Shown piece by piece: positions 38,820 to 47,154 of a stretch of 64,000 nt of DNA. Below the pieces are notes generated by a model. The model was not told where the DNA came from. It saw only the letters and a program-made list of their open reading frames with translations, and did not search any database. The translations under genes were made by a program, and so were the position numbers. Origin of the DNA: Saccharococcus thermophilus (GTDB lineage Bacteria; Bacillota; Bacilli; Bacillales; Anoxybacillaceae); the NCBI RefSeq assembly GCF_011761475.1, contig NZ_JAASRS010000001.1, positions 372,001 through 436,000 of the forward strand, given 5' to 3'. The first letter of the stretch is position 1. Each line of letters opens with the position of its first letter.

Positions 38820-39956
38820 ATGGATGTGCTTTATCATCGTTGCGCAGGGTTAGATATCCATGCCAAAACGATTGTCGTTTGTGCGCTTTGGGGAGAAGAA
38901 GACCACATTCAAAAGGAGATCGAGACGTTTTCGACGTTCACCAAAGACTTGTTTCGTCTCCTGAAATGGCTCGAGGATCGAAAAATCACTCATCTAGCGA
39001 TGGAGAGCACGGGAGTTTACTGGAAACCGGTCTTTAACATTTTAGAAGACTACTTTGACATTACCTTGGCCAACGCTCAGCGTATCAAGAACGTCCCAGG
39101 GAGAAAAACGGATGTATCCGATGCGGAATGGATCGCTAAATTATTGCGTTATGGACTGATTGAAAAGAGTTTTGTGCCACCCGCGCCAATTCGGGAATTG
39201 CGGGACTTGACCCGTTTGCGCAAAAAGTGGGTGGGGCAATTGACCGCGGAAAAAAACCGAATCCATAAAGTATTAGAGTGTTCCAATATCAAGCTGGGTA
39301 CGGTGATTTCCGACATCTTCGGAGTATCGGGCCGAAAACTCTTGAACCGTTTAATGGAGCAGGGGTATATCGAAGAAGCCGACATCGACGCTTGCCTTCA
39401 CGGGAGAATGAAAGGGAAAAAGCAACAAATTCAGGAATCGCTCTTTGGGACATTAACCGAACATGAGTTATTCATGATTCGCCAATCGTGGAAGCATATC
39501 GAGTATTTGGAAAGCTTGATTCAGGAGATGGACCAACGCATCGACCATCTCTTACAGCCGTATCAACAGGAAATGGATCTTCTGATGACGATCCCTGGAG
39601 TGAAAAAGGAAACCGCCGCCGTCATCATCGCCGAAATCGGAGTGGATATGGGACAGTTCCCGACGCCGCAGCGCCTCGCTTCTTGGGCTGGAGTGGCCCC
39701 GGGAAATCACGAAAGCGCTGGAAAACGCAAAAGTACACGAACGGTAAAGGGCAATCCACATATTAAATCCGCGTTATGCGAGGCGGCATGGGCGTTATCC
39801 CGATGCAGGAATCAACCGTTGGCGGCGAAATTTTGGTCATTGGCGGCTCGCCGGGGAAAGAAAAAAGCACTCGTTGCGATCGCGCACCGAATGCTTGTCA
39901 CCATTTACTGCATGCTTTCCCGAAAAGAACCGTTTCGAGGACCACAAGTAAGTTAG
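38820..39956 (+). CDS. IS110 family transposase (DEDD recombinase)
   Basis: 378 aa. The N-terminal RuvC-like DEDD domain shows AGLDIHAKTIVVCAL, the Glu in AMESTGVYWKPVFNIL and Asps in GRKTDVSDAEWIAKLL. The C-terminal Transposase_20 domain has IPGVKKETAAVIIAEIG and WAGVAPGNHESAGKRKS with the catalytic serine. ATG 38820 is chosen by AAGGAG about 11 nt upstream; the frame is open from 38652. It appears intact. Confidence 0.93.
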   Translation: MDVLYHRCAGLDIHAKTIVVCALWGEEDHIQKEIETFSTFTKDLFRLLKWLEDRKITHLAMESTGVYWKPVFNILEDYFDITLANAQRIKNVPGRKTDVSDAEWIAKLLRYGLIEKSFVPPAPIRELRDLTRLRKKWVGQLTAEKNRIHKVLECSNIKLGTVISDIFGVSGRKLLNRLMEQGYIEEADIDACLHGRMKGKKQQIQESLFGTLTEHELFMIRQSWKHIEYLESLIQEMDQRIDHLLQPYQQEMDLLMTIPGVKKETAAVIIAEIGVDMGQFPTPQRLASWAGVAPGNHESAGKRKSTRTVKGNPHIKSALCEAAWALSRCRNQPLAAKFWSLAARRGKKKALVAIAHRMLVTIYCMLSRKEPFRGPQVS

Positions 39957-40015
39957 TATAGCCAAAATGAATACAGAATATACGAGATGCCTAAAAATAA
40001 GGCACCTCTGCTTTC

Positions 40016-42190
40016 CTGTTGTCTTTTTTGGCCATTTGTAGTGTACCCAAACTGATCACAGGATATACAGAGTTGACCGGGTTTTATGGATTTTCACAGA
40101 AAAAGACGGTGTTTATTTTTTCTCTTCTCTATGTATTTGTTATTTCTTATATTATCGTTCGCTATGAACAAAAACTTCCGCTTCTCGTTATCGATGGGAA
40201 AGGCACAACGAATTTAAAAAATTTCTTAGAATATATTGTTATCCTTTTTTATGCTTTCACCGCTTTTATGACGTTGCTTTCTTACAAAAAACAGCCCAAA
40301 AAATCCTATCTTGACCTCATATTGGCGTTTGTATTTTTAGTTTTAAGCGAACTTTTGTTTACATTGTATAAAAACGTGTACGACGTACAAAATTTTTTAG
40401 GTCATTTGTACAAAGGAATCAGTTACATTTATTTTATGAAAGGAATATACATTGCTACGATTAAAGAACCATACGATGCCCGGAAAAAGGCAGAGGAAGA
40501 ATTGAAAAAACGAGAGAAACATCTAAAAACGATCACCTCGTCATTAGGTGAGGGGGTCATCGTATTAGACAAAGACAAAAAAATAACTTTTATGAACCAA
40601 GAAGCGGAACGTTTACTCGGTTATCAAAAAAACGAATTGTTAGGAAAAGCATTGTTCCAAAAAATTCATTGCGGCAATGAAAATCAATGCGCTTCTCTTT
40701 GTGAATGCCCGATCTATCAGACGATGGAATTAAAAAAAGCATATCGCGTAGAAGAGGATTTTTGTGTTCGAAAAGATGGGACGCTGTTGCCAATTGCTTA
40801 TGTCTCTACGCCGATGATCGACGATAACGGAGAAATAATCGGCTCTGTCGTTGTCTTTCGTGATATTACTGAGCGAAAAAAATACAATGAAAAAATTAAG
40901 TATCAAGCCTACCATGATGCATTAACTGATTTGCCAAATCGCCGCTACTTGATTGAGAAGCTAAAGAACGAACTGAAAAGGGCAGAAAAACATAACAGCC
41001 AAATCGCTATACTGTACTTGGATTTAGACAACTTTAAAAACATTAATGATTCATTTGGCCATGTCATGGGAGATTTATTATTAAAAAACGTGGCGCAACG
41101 CTTGACAATGATTCATCCTGATTGCTTTATCGCCCGTTTGGGAGGAGACGAATTTGCCGTTCTTTTATCCGGAAATGATCTCAATGTCGAGGAAATAGCC
41201 TGCAAAACCATTCAAATATTAACCCAGCCGATTAAGCTTGAAAATAAAGAAGTCTTTATTACGACAAGCATAGGTATCAGCGTGTATCCAAAAGACGGGG
41301 ATGACGAAATGACCTTAATCCAACACGCCGATATGGCAATGTATGATGCGAAAAAGAAAGGAAAAAACCAATTTTCATTCTATACGACCAAACTAGAACA
41401 ACAGAGAACAAGAAAATCAAAAATTGAACAGCTGCTTCGTACCGCATTAGAAAACGAAGAGATTTCTTTATGTTATCAGCCGATCGTTGACACGGTTTCC
41501 AAACGGATTATCGGCTTAGAAGCTTTCGTTCGTTGGCACCATCCAGAGATCGGGGAGATTCCGGCCAATGAATTTATCGCGGTTGCAGAAGAAAACGGTC
41601 TCATTGTATCGCTTGGCAAGCATATATTAATAACCGCTCTTCAAGATTTAAAACATTTGCACGAAATCGGATTTGATCATTTGTACGTCAGCGTGAACCT
41701 TTCCTTACGGCAATTACGGCATCATGACTTTGCCGCGTTGATCAGTCAATTATTACAAAAGAATAAATTACAAGCAAACTATTTAGAACTAGAAATTACG
41801 GAAAATATTGCCCTATGCGACGAAAAACACGTCATCCATAGCATTCAGAAATTAAAAGATATAGGTGTCCGCATCGCGATTGATGATTTTGGAATCGGCC
41901 GTTCCTCCATCGGATATTTACGAACCTTTTCCGTTGACACATTGAAAATTGATAAATCATTCATTTTCGATGTAACAACCAATCCAAATACCGCTCATTT
42001 GACGTCTGCGCTGATCACGTTCGCGCATAACTTAAACTTGCAAGTGGTTGCCGAGGGAGTAGAAACAGCAGAACAGTTAGGCTTCTTAGAGCAGCACCAT
42101 TGCGATAAAATCCAAGGCTATTTATTTAGCCCTCCTGTTTCGTTTGAACAACTCGTTTCGCTTCTTCATAACAGTTCATCACGATGTTGA
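40016..42190 (+). pseudogene. MASE3-PAS-GGDEF-EAL protein, 3' part (split by IS110)
   Basis: Continuation of the gene at 38119. Order: last MASE3 helices, PAS domain (ITSSLGEGVIVLDKDKKITF, residues about 175-280 of this part), GGDEF (HDALTDLPNRRYLIE, RLGGDEFAVLL intact) and EAL. The EAL signature reads GLEAFVRWHHPE, so Leu is Phe, while the later DDFGIGRSSIGYL, LKIDKSFI and VVAEGVETAEQ are kept. Without its start and ribosome site it is unlikely to be made. If the element left cleanly, the protein would be about 875 aa. Confidence 0.85.
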
Positions 42191-42203
42191 GCTAAAATGA
42201 AGA

Positions 42204-42246
42204 CTGCTTTTAGTTGAGATTTTTCCATCTAAAAGCAGCCTTTTTT
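42204..42246 (+). terminator. Terminator of the split c-di-GMP gene
   Basis: CTGCTTTTAG pairs with CTAAAAGCAG, followed by six Ts. Confidence 0.9.
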
Positions 42247-42250
42247 ATAT

Positions 42251-42354
42251 CTTAACTTCTTTCTTTAATTGATTCAATCAGTTTTGATATAGAGGATAAC
42301 CAACGACAGTTATTAATGTGGTCCATAATCGTGTCATTATCTATTTTTTCATTT
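42251..42354 (-). repeat. Block A, right copy
   Basis: About 90% identical to 33471-33574. It joins block B with no spacer at 42354/42355. Confidence 0.75.
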
Positions 42355-42510
42355 CGTCTTTCGCATGATACGATATACCACCTGCCATTTTTCCATCCTC
42401 ACTTGTTTTTACTATTATATTCCCCCGTCTTAGTGCGTGTCATCTCTGTCATTTGAATATGAAAATGATGTGCAGCCTTTAGGTTTGGTGCCTGTCACTT
42501 GTCAGCCAGA
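42355..42510. repeat. Block B, right copy
   Basis: Near-identical to 36914-37071, covering the first codons of the Rpn-type gene, its upstream DNA and the motif. Here the rest of the Rpn-type gene is missing, so this is a fragment. Confidence 0.85.
42487..42507 (+). repeat. GGTGCCTGTCACTTGTCAGC motif, copy 7 of 8
   Basis: Last part of block B; homology to the left copy ends a few bases after the motif. The DUF488 gene follows. Confidence 0.8.
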
Positions 42511-42620
42511 TTAAAAATACCGGAGTGCGACCCGGCAAAACAGAGAGATTGCTTCCCTTTTTGTTTTGGGAAAGATGCGCTATGATAATTTTAAGAGGGT
42601 TTCAAGAGGGAGTGGGTGGA

Positions 42621-42986
42621 ATGGCCGGAGATTATTTTTTAAAAAGAATTTATGAACCGTATGATTCAGCAGATGGAAAACGAATTTTAATCGATCGGAT
42701 TTGGCCGAGAGGCATCTCTAAAACGGAAGCAAAAATTGATCTGTGGATGAAAGAGATTGCCCCAAGCCCCGAACTTAGAAAATGGTTTGATCATAAAAGA
42801 GAGCGGTTTCAAGAATTTTCAAAGCGTTATGTGACGGAGCTTGAAACGGAGGAACAAAAACAAATGCTTGTCAGGGAACTGATTGCGATGGCAAAAAAAG
42901 AAAAAGTAACCCTCCTTTACGGGGCTAAGGATCAAGAATGCAATCATGCCGTTGTGTTACGAAACTTTTTAATAGGCGAACGCTAG
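42621..42986 (+). CDS. DUF488 family protein
   Basis: 121 aa. KRIYEPYDSADGKRILIDRI and WPRGISKTEAKIDLWMKEIAPS are the strong signature of the DUF488 (YeaO-like) family, of unknown biochemical function. The C-terminal KEKVTLLYGAKDQECNHAVV is also conserved. ATG 42621 follows GAGGGAGTGGGTGG; the frame opens earlier without a site. A hairpin follows at 42983-43025. Confidence 0.85.
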   Translation: MAGDYFLKRIYEPYDSADGKRILIDRIWPRGISKTEAKIDLWMKEIAPSPELRKWFDHKRERFQEFSKRYVTELETEEQKQMLVRELIAMAKKEKVTLLYGAKDQECNHAVVLRNFLIGER

Positions 42987-43025
42987 AAAAGGCCTTCTCC
43001 CTGCCGGATAAGGGGAGAGGTCTAG
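42983..43025 (+). terminator. Hairpin after the DUF488 gene
   Basis: CTAGA..AGGCCTTCTCCC pairs with GGGGAGAGGTCTAG with wobble pairs. There is no T-tract, so termination is uncertain. Confidence 0.5.
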
Positions 43026-43033
43026 ATGGGCTC

Positions 43034-43046
43034 GGCGCCTGTCACC
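43034..43046 (+). repeat. GGCGCCTGTCACC motif, copy 8 of 8
   Basis: Lies between the DUF488 hairpin and the ribosome site of the macro-domain gene, about 28 bp before its start. Confidence 0.7.
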
Positions 43047-43074
43047 ACTGATGACATAGGAGGAGGGAATCGTT

Positions 43075-43572
43075 ATGATCAAAGCCGTGCGTGGAGACAT
43101 TACCAAGCTTCAAGATGTTTCGTACATTTGCAACGCGGCAAACGGAATCGGTCCGATGGGAGGGGGAGTGGCGGCCGCGATTCGCAAAGCCGGCGGCAAA
43201 GAGATTGAGACGGAAGCGATCAAAGTTTGCCAGGAGCAAAATCCGATGCCAGGCGACCTTTATGTCACCCATGCGGGAACCCTTCCGTTTCAACGCATTA
43301 TTCATCTAGTGACGATGAAAGAGCCAGCAGGGGCGACTTCTTATGACATTGTCAAAACATGCTTAAACAATTTAGTCGCTTACTGTCAAAAACATGGAAT
43401 TGACAAGGTGGCCCTTCCAGCGTTGGGAACAGGGGTAGGAAATTTGGATAAAGCAAAAGTCGCCGCCATCTTCAAAGAAGTGTTGGAACCGGTGAAAGAT
43501 ATTGAATTTATCGTTGTTGATATTGACGAAGAATTTATCGCCTTATTCACTGGAAGCGGCAATGTTGACTAA
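43075..43572 (+). CDS. Macro domain protein
   Basis: 165 aa, a single macro domain that binds ADP-ribose or related ligands: VRGDITKLQDVSYICNAANG, GPMGGGVAAAIRKAGG and ALPALGTGVGNLDKAKVA mark the ligand loops. Possible roles are removal of ADP-ribose or hydrolysis of O-acetyl-ADP-ribose; the substrate cannot be told. AGGAGGAGGGAAT precedes the ATG. It stands alone with a hairpin after it. Confidence 0.92.
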   Translation: MIKAVRGDITKLQDVSYICNAANGIGPMGGGVAAAIRKAGGKEIETEAIKVCQEQNPMPGDLYVTHAGTLPFQRIIHLVTMKEPAGATSYDIVKTCLNNLVAYCQKHGIDKVALPALGTGVGNLDKAKVAAIFKEVLEPVKDIEFIVVDIDEEFIALFTGSGNVD

Positions 43573-43612
43573 AAGGAGCCGAGCATCTTCTTTGGTGCTC
43601 GGCTCCTTTGAT
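43571..43612. terminator. Terminator of the macro-domain gene
   Basis: AAAGGAGCCGAGCA pairs with TGCTCGGCTCCTTT, a 14-bp stem. T-runs are short on both strands. Confidence 0.8.
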
Positions 43613-43616
43613 ATGT

Positions 43617-43730
43617 TTATTCGCGCTTGTTCGGAGCTAAGGCGGTGGATTCCCGCTTGATCAGTTTCGTTGAAAGAAGAATTTCTTGAAAGTCGATGGC
43701 ATATTTCCTGACAATCCATATCATATTATA
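43617..43730 (-). pseudogene. 3' end of a LacI-family repressor gene
   Basis: Minus-strand reading AIDFQEILLSTKLIKRESTA followed by LAPNKRE and a stop matches the C-terminal strand of LacI-type regulators (ILPTKLIvReSTa). No DNA-binding or sugar-binding domain remains. LacI regulators often sit beside glycoside genes, which fits its neighbours. Confidence 0.55.
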
Positions 43731-43744
43731 ATGAAAAAACGAAC

Positions 43745-44150
43745 AAGTTCATCTGTATGACAAAGATCAGAAAAGATGTGATCAGGGGCATTGCGTCCAT
43801 AGTGCGGCGTTACCCTGACCGATTTTTGACGGGAGAAGTTGGCTCCGAAGACTTATCCGTTCTTCGGAGATATCCTTCATTTAGGAAGCATTTCGGTTAA
43901 GAAAGACATATCGTGCTTTCTATTTAGGGAGATATTGGATGCTTGAAAAGGATGGGGAAGTCATCTACTATATTTGGTACAAGGATCAGGAAGAAAAATT
44001 GGTGGTGTTAAATTTCAGCGGGCAGGAGGCTGTCTGGGGATGTAAAAAGGATTTGGCTCCACCTTCTCGCCTTTTGGCATCTAGTCAATGTTAGAACATT
44101 CTTTTAATGGAACAGATCACTTTGCAACCGTATGAGGCGTTCATCATATA
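43745..44150 (+). pseudogene. GH13 alpha-glucosidase-type remnant
   Basis: Readable pieces across frameshifts and stops: YPDRFLTGEVGSEDLSVLRR (the catalytic-Glu strand region of GH13), EVIYYIWYKDQEEKLVVLNF and ITLQPYEAFII, the end of the GH13 C-terminal beta domain. Most of the barrel is missing. It is the ruin of an oligo-1,6-glucosidase or alpha-glucosidase gene. Confidence 0.55.
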
Positions 44151-44174
44151 GATTTAGGGAGGATTTTGGTTTTT

Positions 44175-45122
44175 ATGTTATTTAGGACACCTACGATCAA
44201 GACATGCGAGGCGTTATTGGAAGAGTTCCGATATGCGGCGCAGCCGTTTGAGGCGGAAAAATTAGTGTTCACGGGCGTAGGGGAAAGAGATGTGTATAAT
44301 ATTTCCGCGCCGTTTGAAGATGAGGGAGAGATGGTCATTGCCGGCCGAGTAGAGTCGAGAGATAGCGAGCAATCGGAAGTATATTTCTTTGTCCATCGGG
44401 ATGGAAAATGGACGCCAAGGGAAGGTGCGCCTGTTTTTGCCCTGCAGGATCCGTTTGTTTCGAAAATTCATGGCGATTTAGTTTTCGGTGGGGTGGAAAC
44501 TTTCTCCCATCCAAGCATCGAGAACACTTTAGGCTGGAGAACGGTTTTTTACAAAGGGAAGAATATTGCTAGTTTAGCAGAGTTTGCGAAAGGCCCGGAT
44601 GGAATGAAAGATATTCGCTTAGTCGAGCTGAAAGACGGGTCGATTGGCGTGTTTACGCGCCCGCAAGGAGAAAAAGGAGGACGTGGGAAAATTGGATTTA
44701 CCCGCATCACGTCACTGGACGATTTGACGATGGAGGTCATCGAAGGCGCTCCGCTCTTGGATAATCAGTTCATCGATGAGGAATGGGGCGGGGTCAATGA
44801 ACCGCACTTGCTTTCTAACGGTCTTGTCGGTGTTCTCGGGCATATTGCCCGTTTCGATAAGGATGGAAACCGCCATTATTATCCGATGGTGTTTGTGTTG
44901 AATCCGGATACGATGGAAATTTCGAATATCGAGTTGATCGCGACGCGTTCGCATTTCCTCGAAGGTCCCGCAAAGCGGCCAGACCTTGTCGATGTCGTAT
45001 TTAGCGGCGGGTTAATTCGAAAAGAGGATGGAACGGCGGAGCTTTATGCGGGAATTAGCGATGCGGAAGCACAAAAAATTACCGTTGTCGACCCATTCAT
45101 AAAATACGAAAGGCAGGGATAG
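44175..45122 (+). CDS. DUF1861 family protein
   Basis: About 315 aa, beta-rich throughout, with ERDVYNISAPFEDEGEMVIA, GGVETFSHPSIENTLGWRTV and DEEWGGVNEPHLLSNGLVGV, a pattern I associate with DUF1861, a five-bladed beta-propeller-like family related in context to GH130 and GH43 enzymes. The start is ATG 44175 or TTG 44166, with GGGAGG just upstream. It lies 8 bp before the GH130 gene, so the two are an operon and probably act on the same oligosaccharide. Confidence 0.75.
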   Translation: MLFRTPTIKTCEALLEEFRYAAQPFEAEKLVFTGVGERDVYNISAPFEDEGEMVIAGRVESRDSEQSEVYFFVHRDGKWTPREGAPVFALQDPFVSKIHGDLVFGGVETFSHPSIENTLGWRTVFYKGKNIASLAEFAKGPDGMKDIRLVELKDGSIGVFTRPQGEKGGRGKIGFTRITSLDDLTMEVIEGAPLLDNQFIDEEWGGVNEPHLLSNGLVGVLGHIARFDKDGNRHYYPMVFVLNPDTMEISNIELIATRSHFLEGPAKRPDLVDVVFSGGLIRKEDGTAELYAGISDAEAQKITVVDPFIKYERQG

Positions 45123-45130
45123 AGATAGGC

Positions 45131-46189
45131 ATGCACGTTTATCGGTATGAAGAAAATCCGCTCATTACGCCGGAAGATGTTCCGCCCTATCATGAAGGGT
45201 TTGAAGTAATCGGAACATTTAATGCAGGAGTAACGAAGTTTCGAGACGAGATTATTTTGTTGCTTCGCGTGGCGGAACGGCCGGTGTCGCATGATGAGAA
45301 TATCGTACAAGCGCCTGTTTTTAATCCCGATACAGGATTAGTAGAAATATACGAATTTCGAAAAGATGATCCAAGATATGATTTTTCCGACCCGCGAGTG
45401 ATTCAGAACGCTTCGACAGGGCAGTTTGCTTACTTAACGTCCTTGTCTTATTTGCGCATTGCCCGCAGCAAGGATGGAAGACATTTTACGGTAGAGGATA
45501 AACCGTTTGTCTATCCATCTAATAAACTCGAAGTATTCGGAATAGAAGACCCGCGCATTACGTTGATTGACGACACGTATTATATTTACTTCAGCGCGGT
45601 TTCTCCGAACGGGGTAGGAGAAGCGATGGTATCGACAAAAGATTTTCAGCAAGTCACGCATCATGGGATGATTTTTGCGCCAGAGAATAAAGATGTGTTG
45701 ATTTTTCCGGAAAAAATCAATGGAAAATACTATGCATTGCATCGCCCGGTACCGAAGAGCAATGGTGCACCAGAAATATGGATCGCCGAGTCGGATAACT
45801 TGCTGTATTGGGGGAACCATCAGTTTTTGCTAGGATTGCGGGAAGATAAGTGGGACAGTGGCCGCATCGGCGGCGGAGCGGTTCCGATTAAAACCGATCG
45901 GGGCTGGCTTGAATTGTATCACGGCGCTTCGAAAGATAACCGTTACTGTATGGGAGCGGTTTTACTCGATTTGCATGACCCGACCAAAGTGATCGCCCGT
46001 TCGGAACAGCCGATTTTAGAGCCGGAAGCAGATTATGAAACGAACGGATTTTTCGGCAATGTCGTGTTTTCATGCGGGGCAATTGTCGAAGGAGATATGG
46101 TGAAAATGTACTATGGGGTAGCGGACACTTCCATGGCTTGCGCGGAACTTCGTTTAAGCGAAATTTTGAATTCCCTTACTTACTATTAA
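45131..46189 (+). CDS. GH130 family beta-mannoside phosphorylase-like protein
   Basis: 352 aa five-bladed beta-propeller. YEENPLITPEDVPPYHEGFE, NAGVTKFRDEIILLLRVAER, FGIEDPRITLIDDTYYIYFS (with the likely catalytic Asp) and WLELYHGASKDNRYCMGAVL are GH130 marks. Members phosphorolyse beta-1,4-mannooligosaccharides or mannosyl-GlcNAc; which one applies here is not clear. Probably cytoplasmic (no signal peptide). No transporter genes flank it, and the LacI and GH13 neighbours are ruined. Confidence 0.88.
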   Translation: MHVYRYEENPLITPEDVPPYHEGFEVIGTFNAGVTKFRDEIILLLRVAERPVSHDENIVQAPVFNPDTGLVEIYEFRKDDPRYDFSDPRVIQNASTGQFAYLTSLSYLRIARSKDGRHFTVEDKPFVYPSNKLEVFGIEDPRITLIDDTYYIYFSAVSPNGVGEAMVSTKDFQQVTHHGMIFAPENKDVLIFPEKINGKYYALHRPVPKSNGAPEIWIAESDNLLYWGNHQFLLGLREDKWDSGRIGGGAVPIKTDRGWLELYHGASKDNRYCMGAVLLDLHDPTKVIARSEQPILEPEADYETNGFFGNVVFSCGAIVEGDMVKMYYGVADTSMACAELRLSEILNSLTYY

Positions 46190-46195
46190 AGGTTG

Positions 46196-46232
46196 TTGCC
46201 AAAACTAGGGTTCCCCCTGGTTTTGGCATTTC
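46196..46232. terminator. Terminator between convergent units
   Basis: TTGCCAAAAC..GGG pairs with CCC..GTTTTGGCA; the T-tract is short (ATTTCTT). Confidence 0.65.
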
Positions 46233-46286
46233 TTATAGATGGTTCTTAAAATATAAAGTGATTGGTTCAAACGCTTTGCTCTGCCC

Positions 46287-46541
46287 TTATTCTACCTCTC
46301 GAAGTATTTTTTCAACATTTTTCATTCGGTTATTCAGATCTTGAAGTTCTTGGAGAATTTGCTTTTGATGTTCGCTTGTGTTTCGTTGTAAAGCAAGCAA
46401 TTCTTCGGACATTTTTTGATAAGCTTGTTCTTTCCCTGCTTGTATTTTGATCTGCCATGTTTTGATCAAATAGACGATAATGATTACTGCTAATGTCATT
46501 ACCGTTAAACCATAAAATATATCCGTATGCATCGTGTTCAT
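46287..46541 (-). CDS. Small membrane protein with coiled coil
   Basis: 84 aa: one membrane helix (residues about 8-25) then a cytoplasmic coiled coil KIQAGKEQAYQKMSEELLAL and QKQILQELQDLNNRMKNVEK. Overlaps the 3' end of the regulator gene by 4 bp, so it is translationally coupled to it. Probably a partner or target of that regulator; no family that I can name. Confidence 0.65.
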   Translation of the reverse strand: MNTMHTDIFYGLTVMTLAVIIIVYLIKTWQIKIQAGKEQAYQKMSEELLALQRNTSEHQKQILQELQDLNNRMKNVEKILREVE

Positions 46542-46885
46542 TCTCCTTTCTTCTTAATCGTCAGTGTGCTGACCGATTTTGCAATCAATTCTTTCGTTAA
46601 ACGAATATCAAAGGGCTTCAATTCATAATATTTCATGGATTTGCCGTCCTCCGACAGCTCTAATTCACTCGTTACCACCCCTGCTGCCTCTAGTTTCTGT
46701 AAATGCATATAAAGTAAGGGCCGGCTCATCTGGACGGCTCTTGCTAATTGGCTCACATACTGCCTCTCTTTCGCCAATATGGAAATAATCTTTAAGCGAT
46801 GAGGGTTCGACAGAGCTTCTAATATAGCAAGCAATTCATCTCCAGACAATTCATCTCCAGAAAAGCTCGAATTTTTATTGACCAT
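46538..46885 (-). CDS. ArsR-family winged-helix transcriptional regulator
   Basis: 115 aa. Winged helix: LLAILEALSNPHRLKIISIL, then QYVSQLARAVQMSRPLLYMH (recognition helix) and LQKLEAAGVV. No Cys metal site is visible, so it is probably not a metal sensor. Near the N-terminus SGDELSGDEL comes from a 12-bp tandem duplication in the DNA. GGGAGA precedes ATG 46885. It likely controls itself and the small membrane gene. Confidence 0.85.
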   Translation of the reverse strand: MVNKNSSFSGDELSGDELLAILEALSNPHRLKIISILAKERQYVSQLARAVQMSRPLLYMHLQKLEAAGVVTSELELSEDGKSMKYYELKPFDIRLTKELIAKSVSTLTIKKKGE

Positions 46886-47029
46886 CTCTATGTCTCTCCC
46901 TTTTGATTCCGCATCTTACAAAATCTTTTTCACTGCTATAACCCCCGTTTTAAGTTTCAAGTGTTTTTTTTACGGTACTCAGCACCCTCCTTTCATTTTG
47001 GGACATTTAATAGTTAAAAATTTGATAAC

Positions 47030-47075
47030 ACGTGTAATAAATATTTTACATGTAAGAATAATATTACACATGTTC
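47030..47075. promoter_or_regulatory. Array of ACATGT-type half-sites upstream of the ArsR-type gene
   Basis: ACACGTGTAA, TTACATGTAA and TTACACATGT lie at about 20-bp intervals. The middle one is a perfect 10-bp palindrome. Their position some 150 bp before the regulator gene suggests operator sites for autoregulation. Confidence 0.45.
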
Positions 47076-47154
47076 ATTTTTGTCAACATCATAAGCCTGC
47101 CGACTTTGTCGACAAGCTGCAATATCCGTATTGAAATGGATATAACGTGTTTCG

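Larger units (their letters stand above)
38566..40015 (+). mobile_element. IS110 family insertion sequence
   Basis: About 1450 bp inserted in the c-di-GMP gene. Joining 38565 to 40016 restores an uninterrupted reading frame (KTS-LLSFLAICSVPK), which defines the ends to within a few bases; TCC occurs at both junctions, so the exact core is uncertain. No terminal inverted repeats are seen, as expected for IS110. The noncoding left end is about 254 bp and the right end about 59 bp. Confidence 0.85.
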
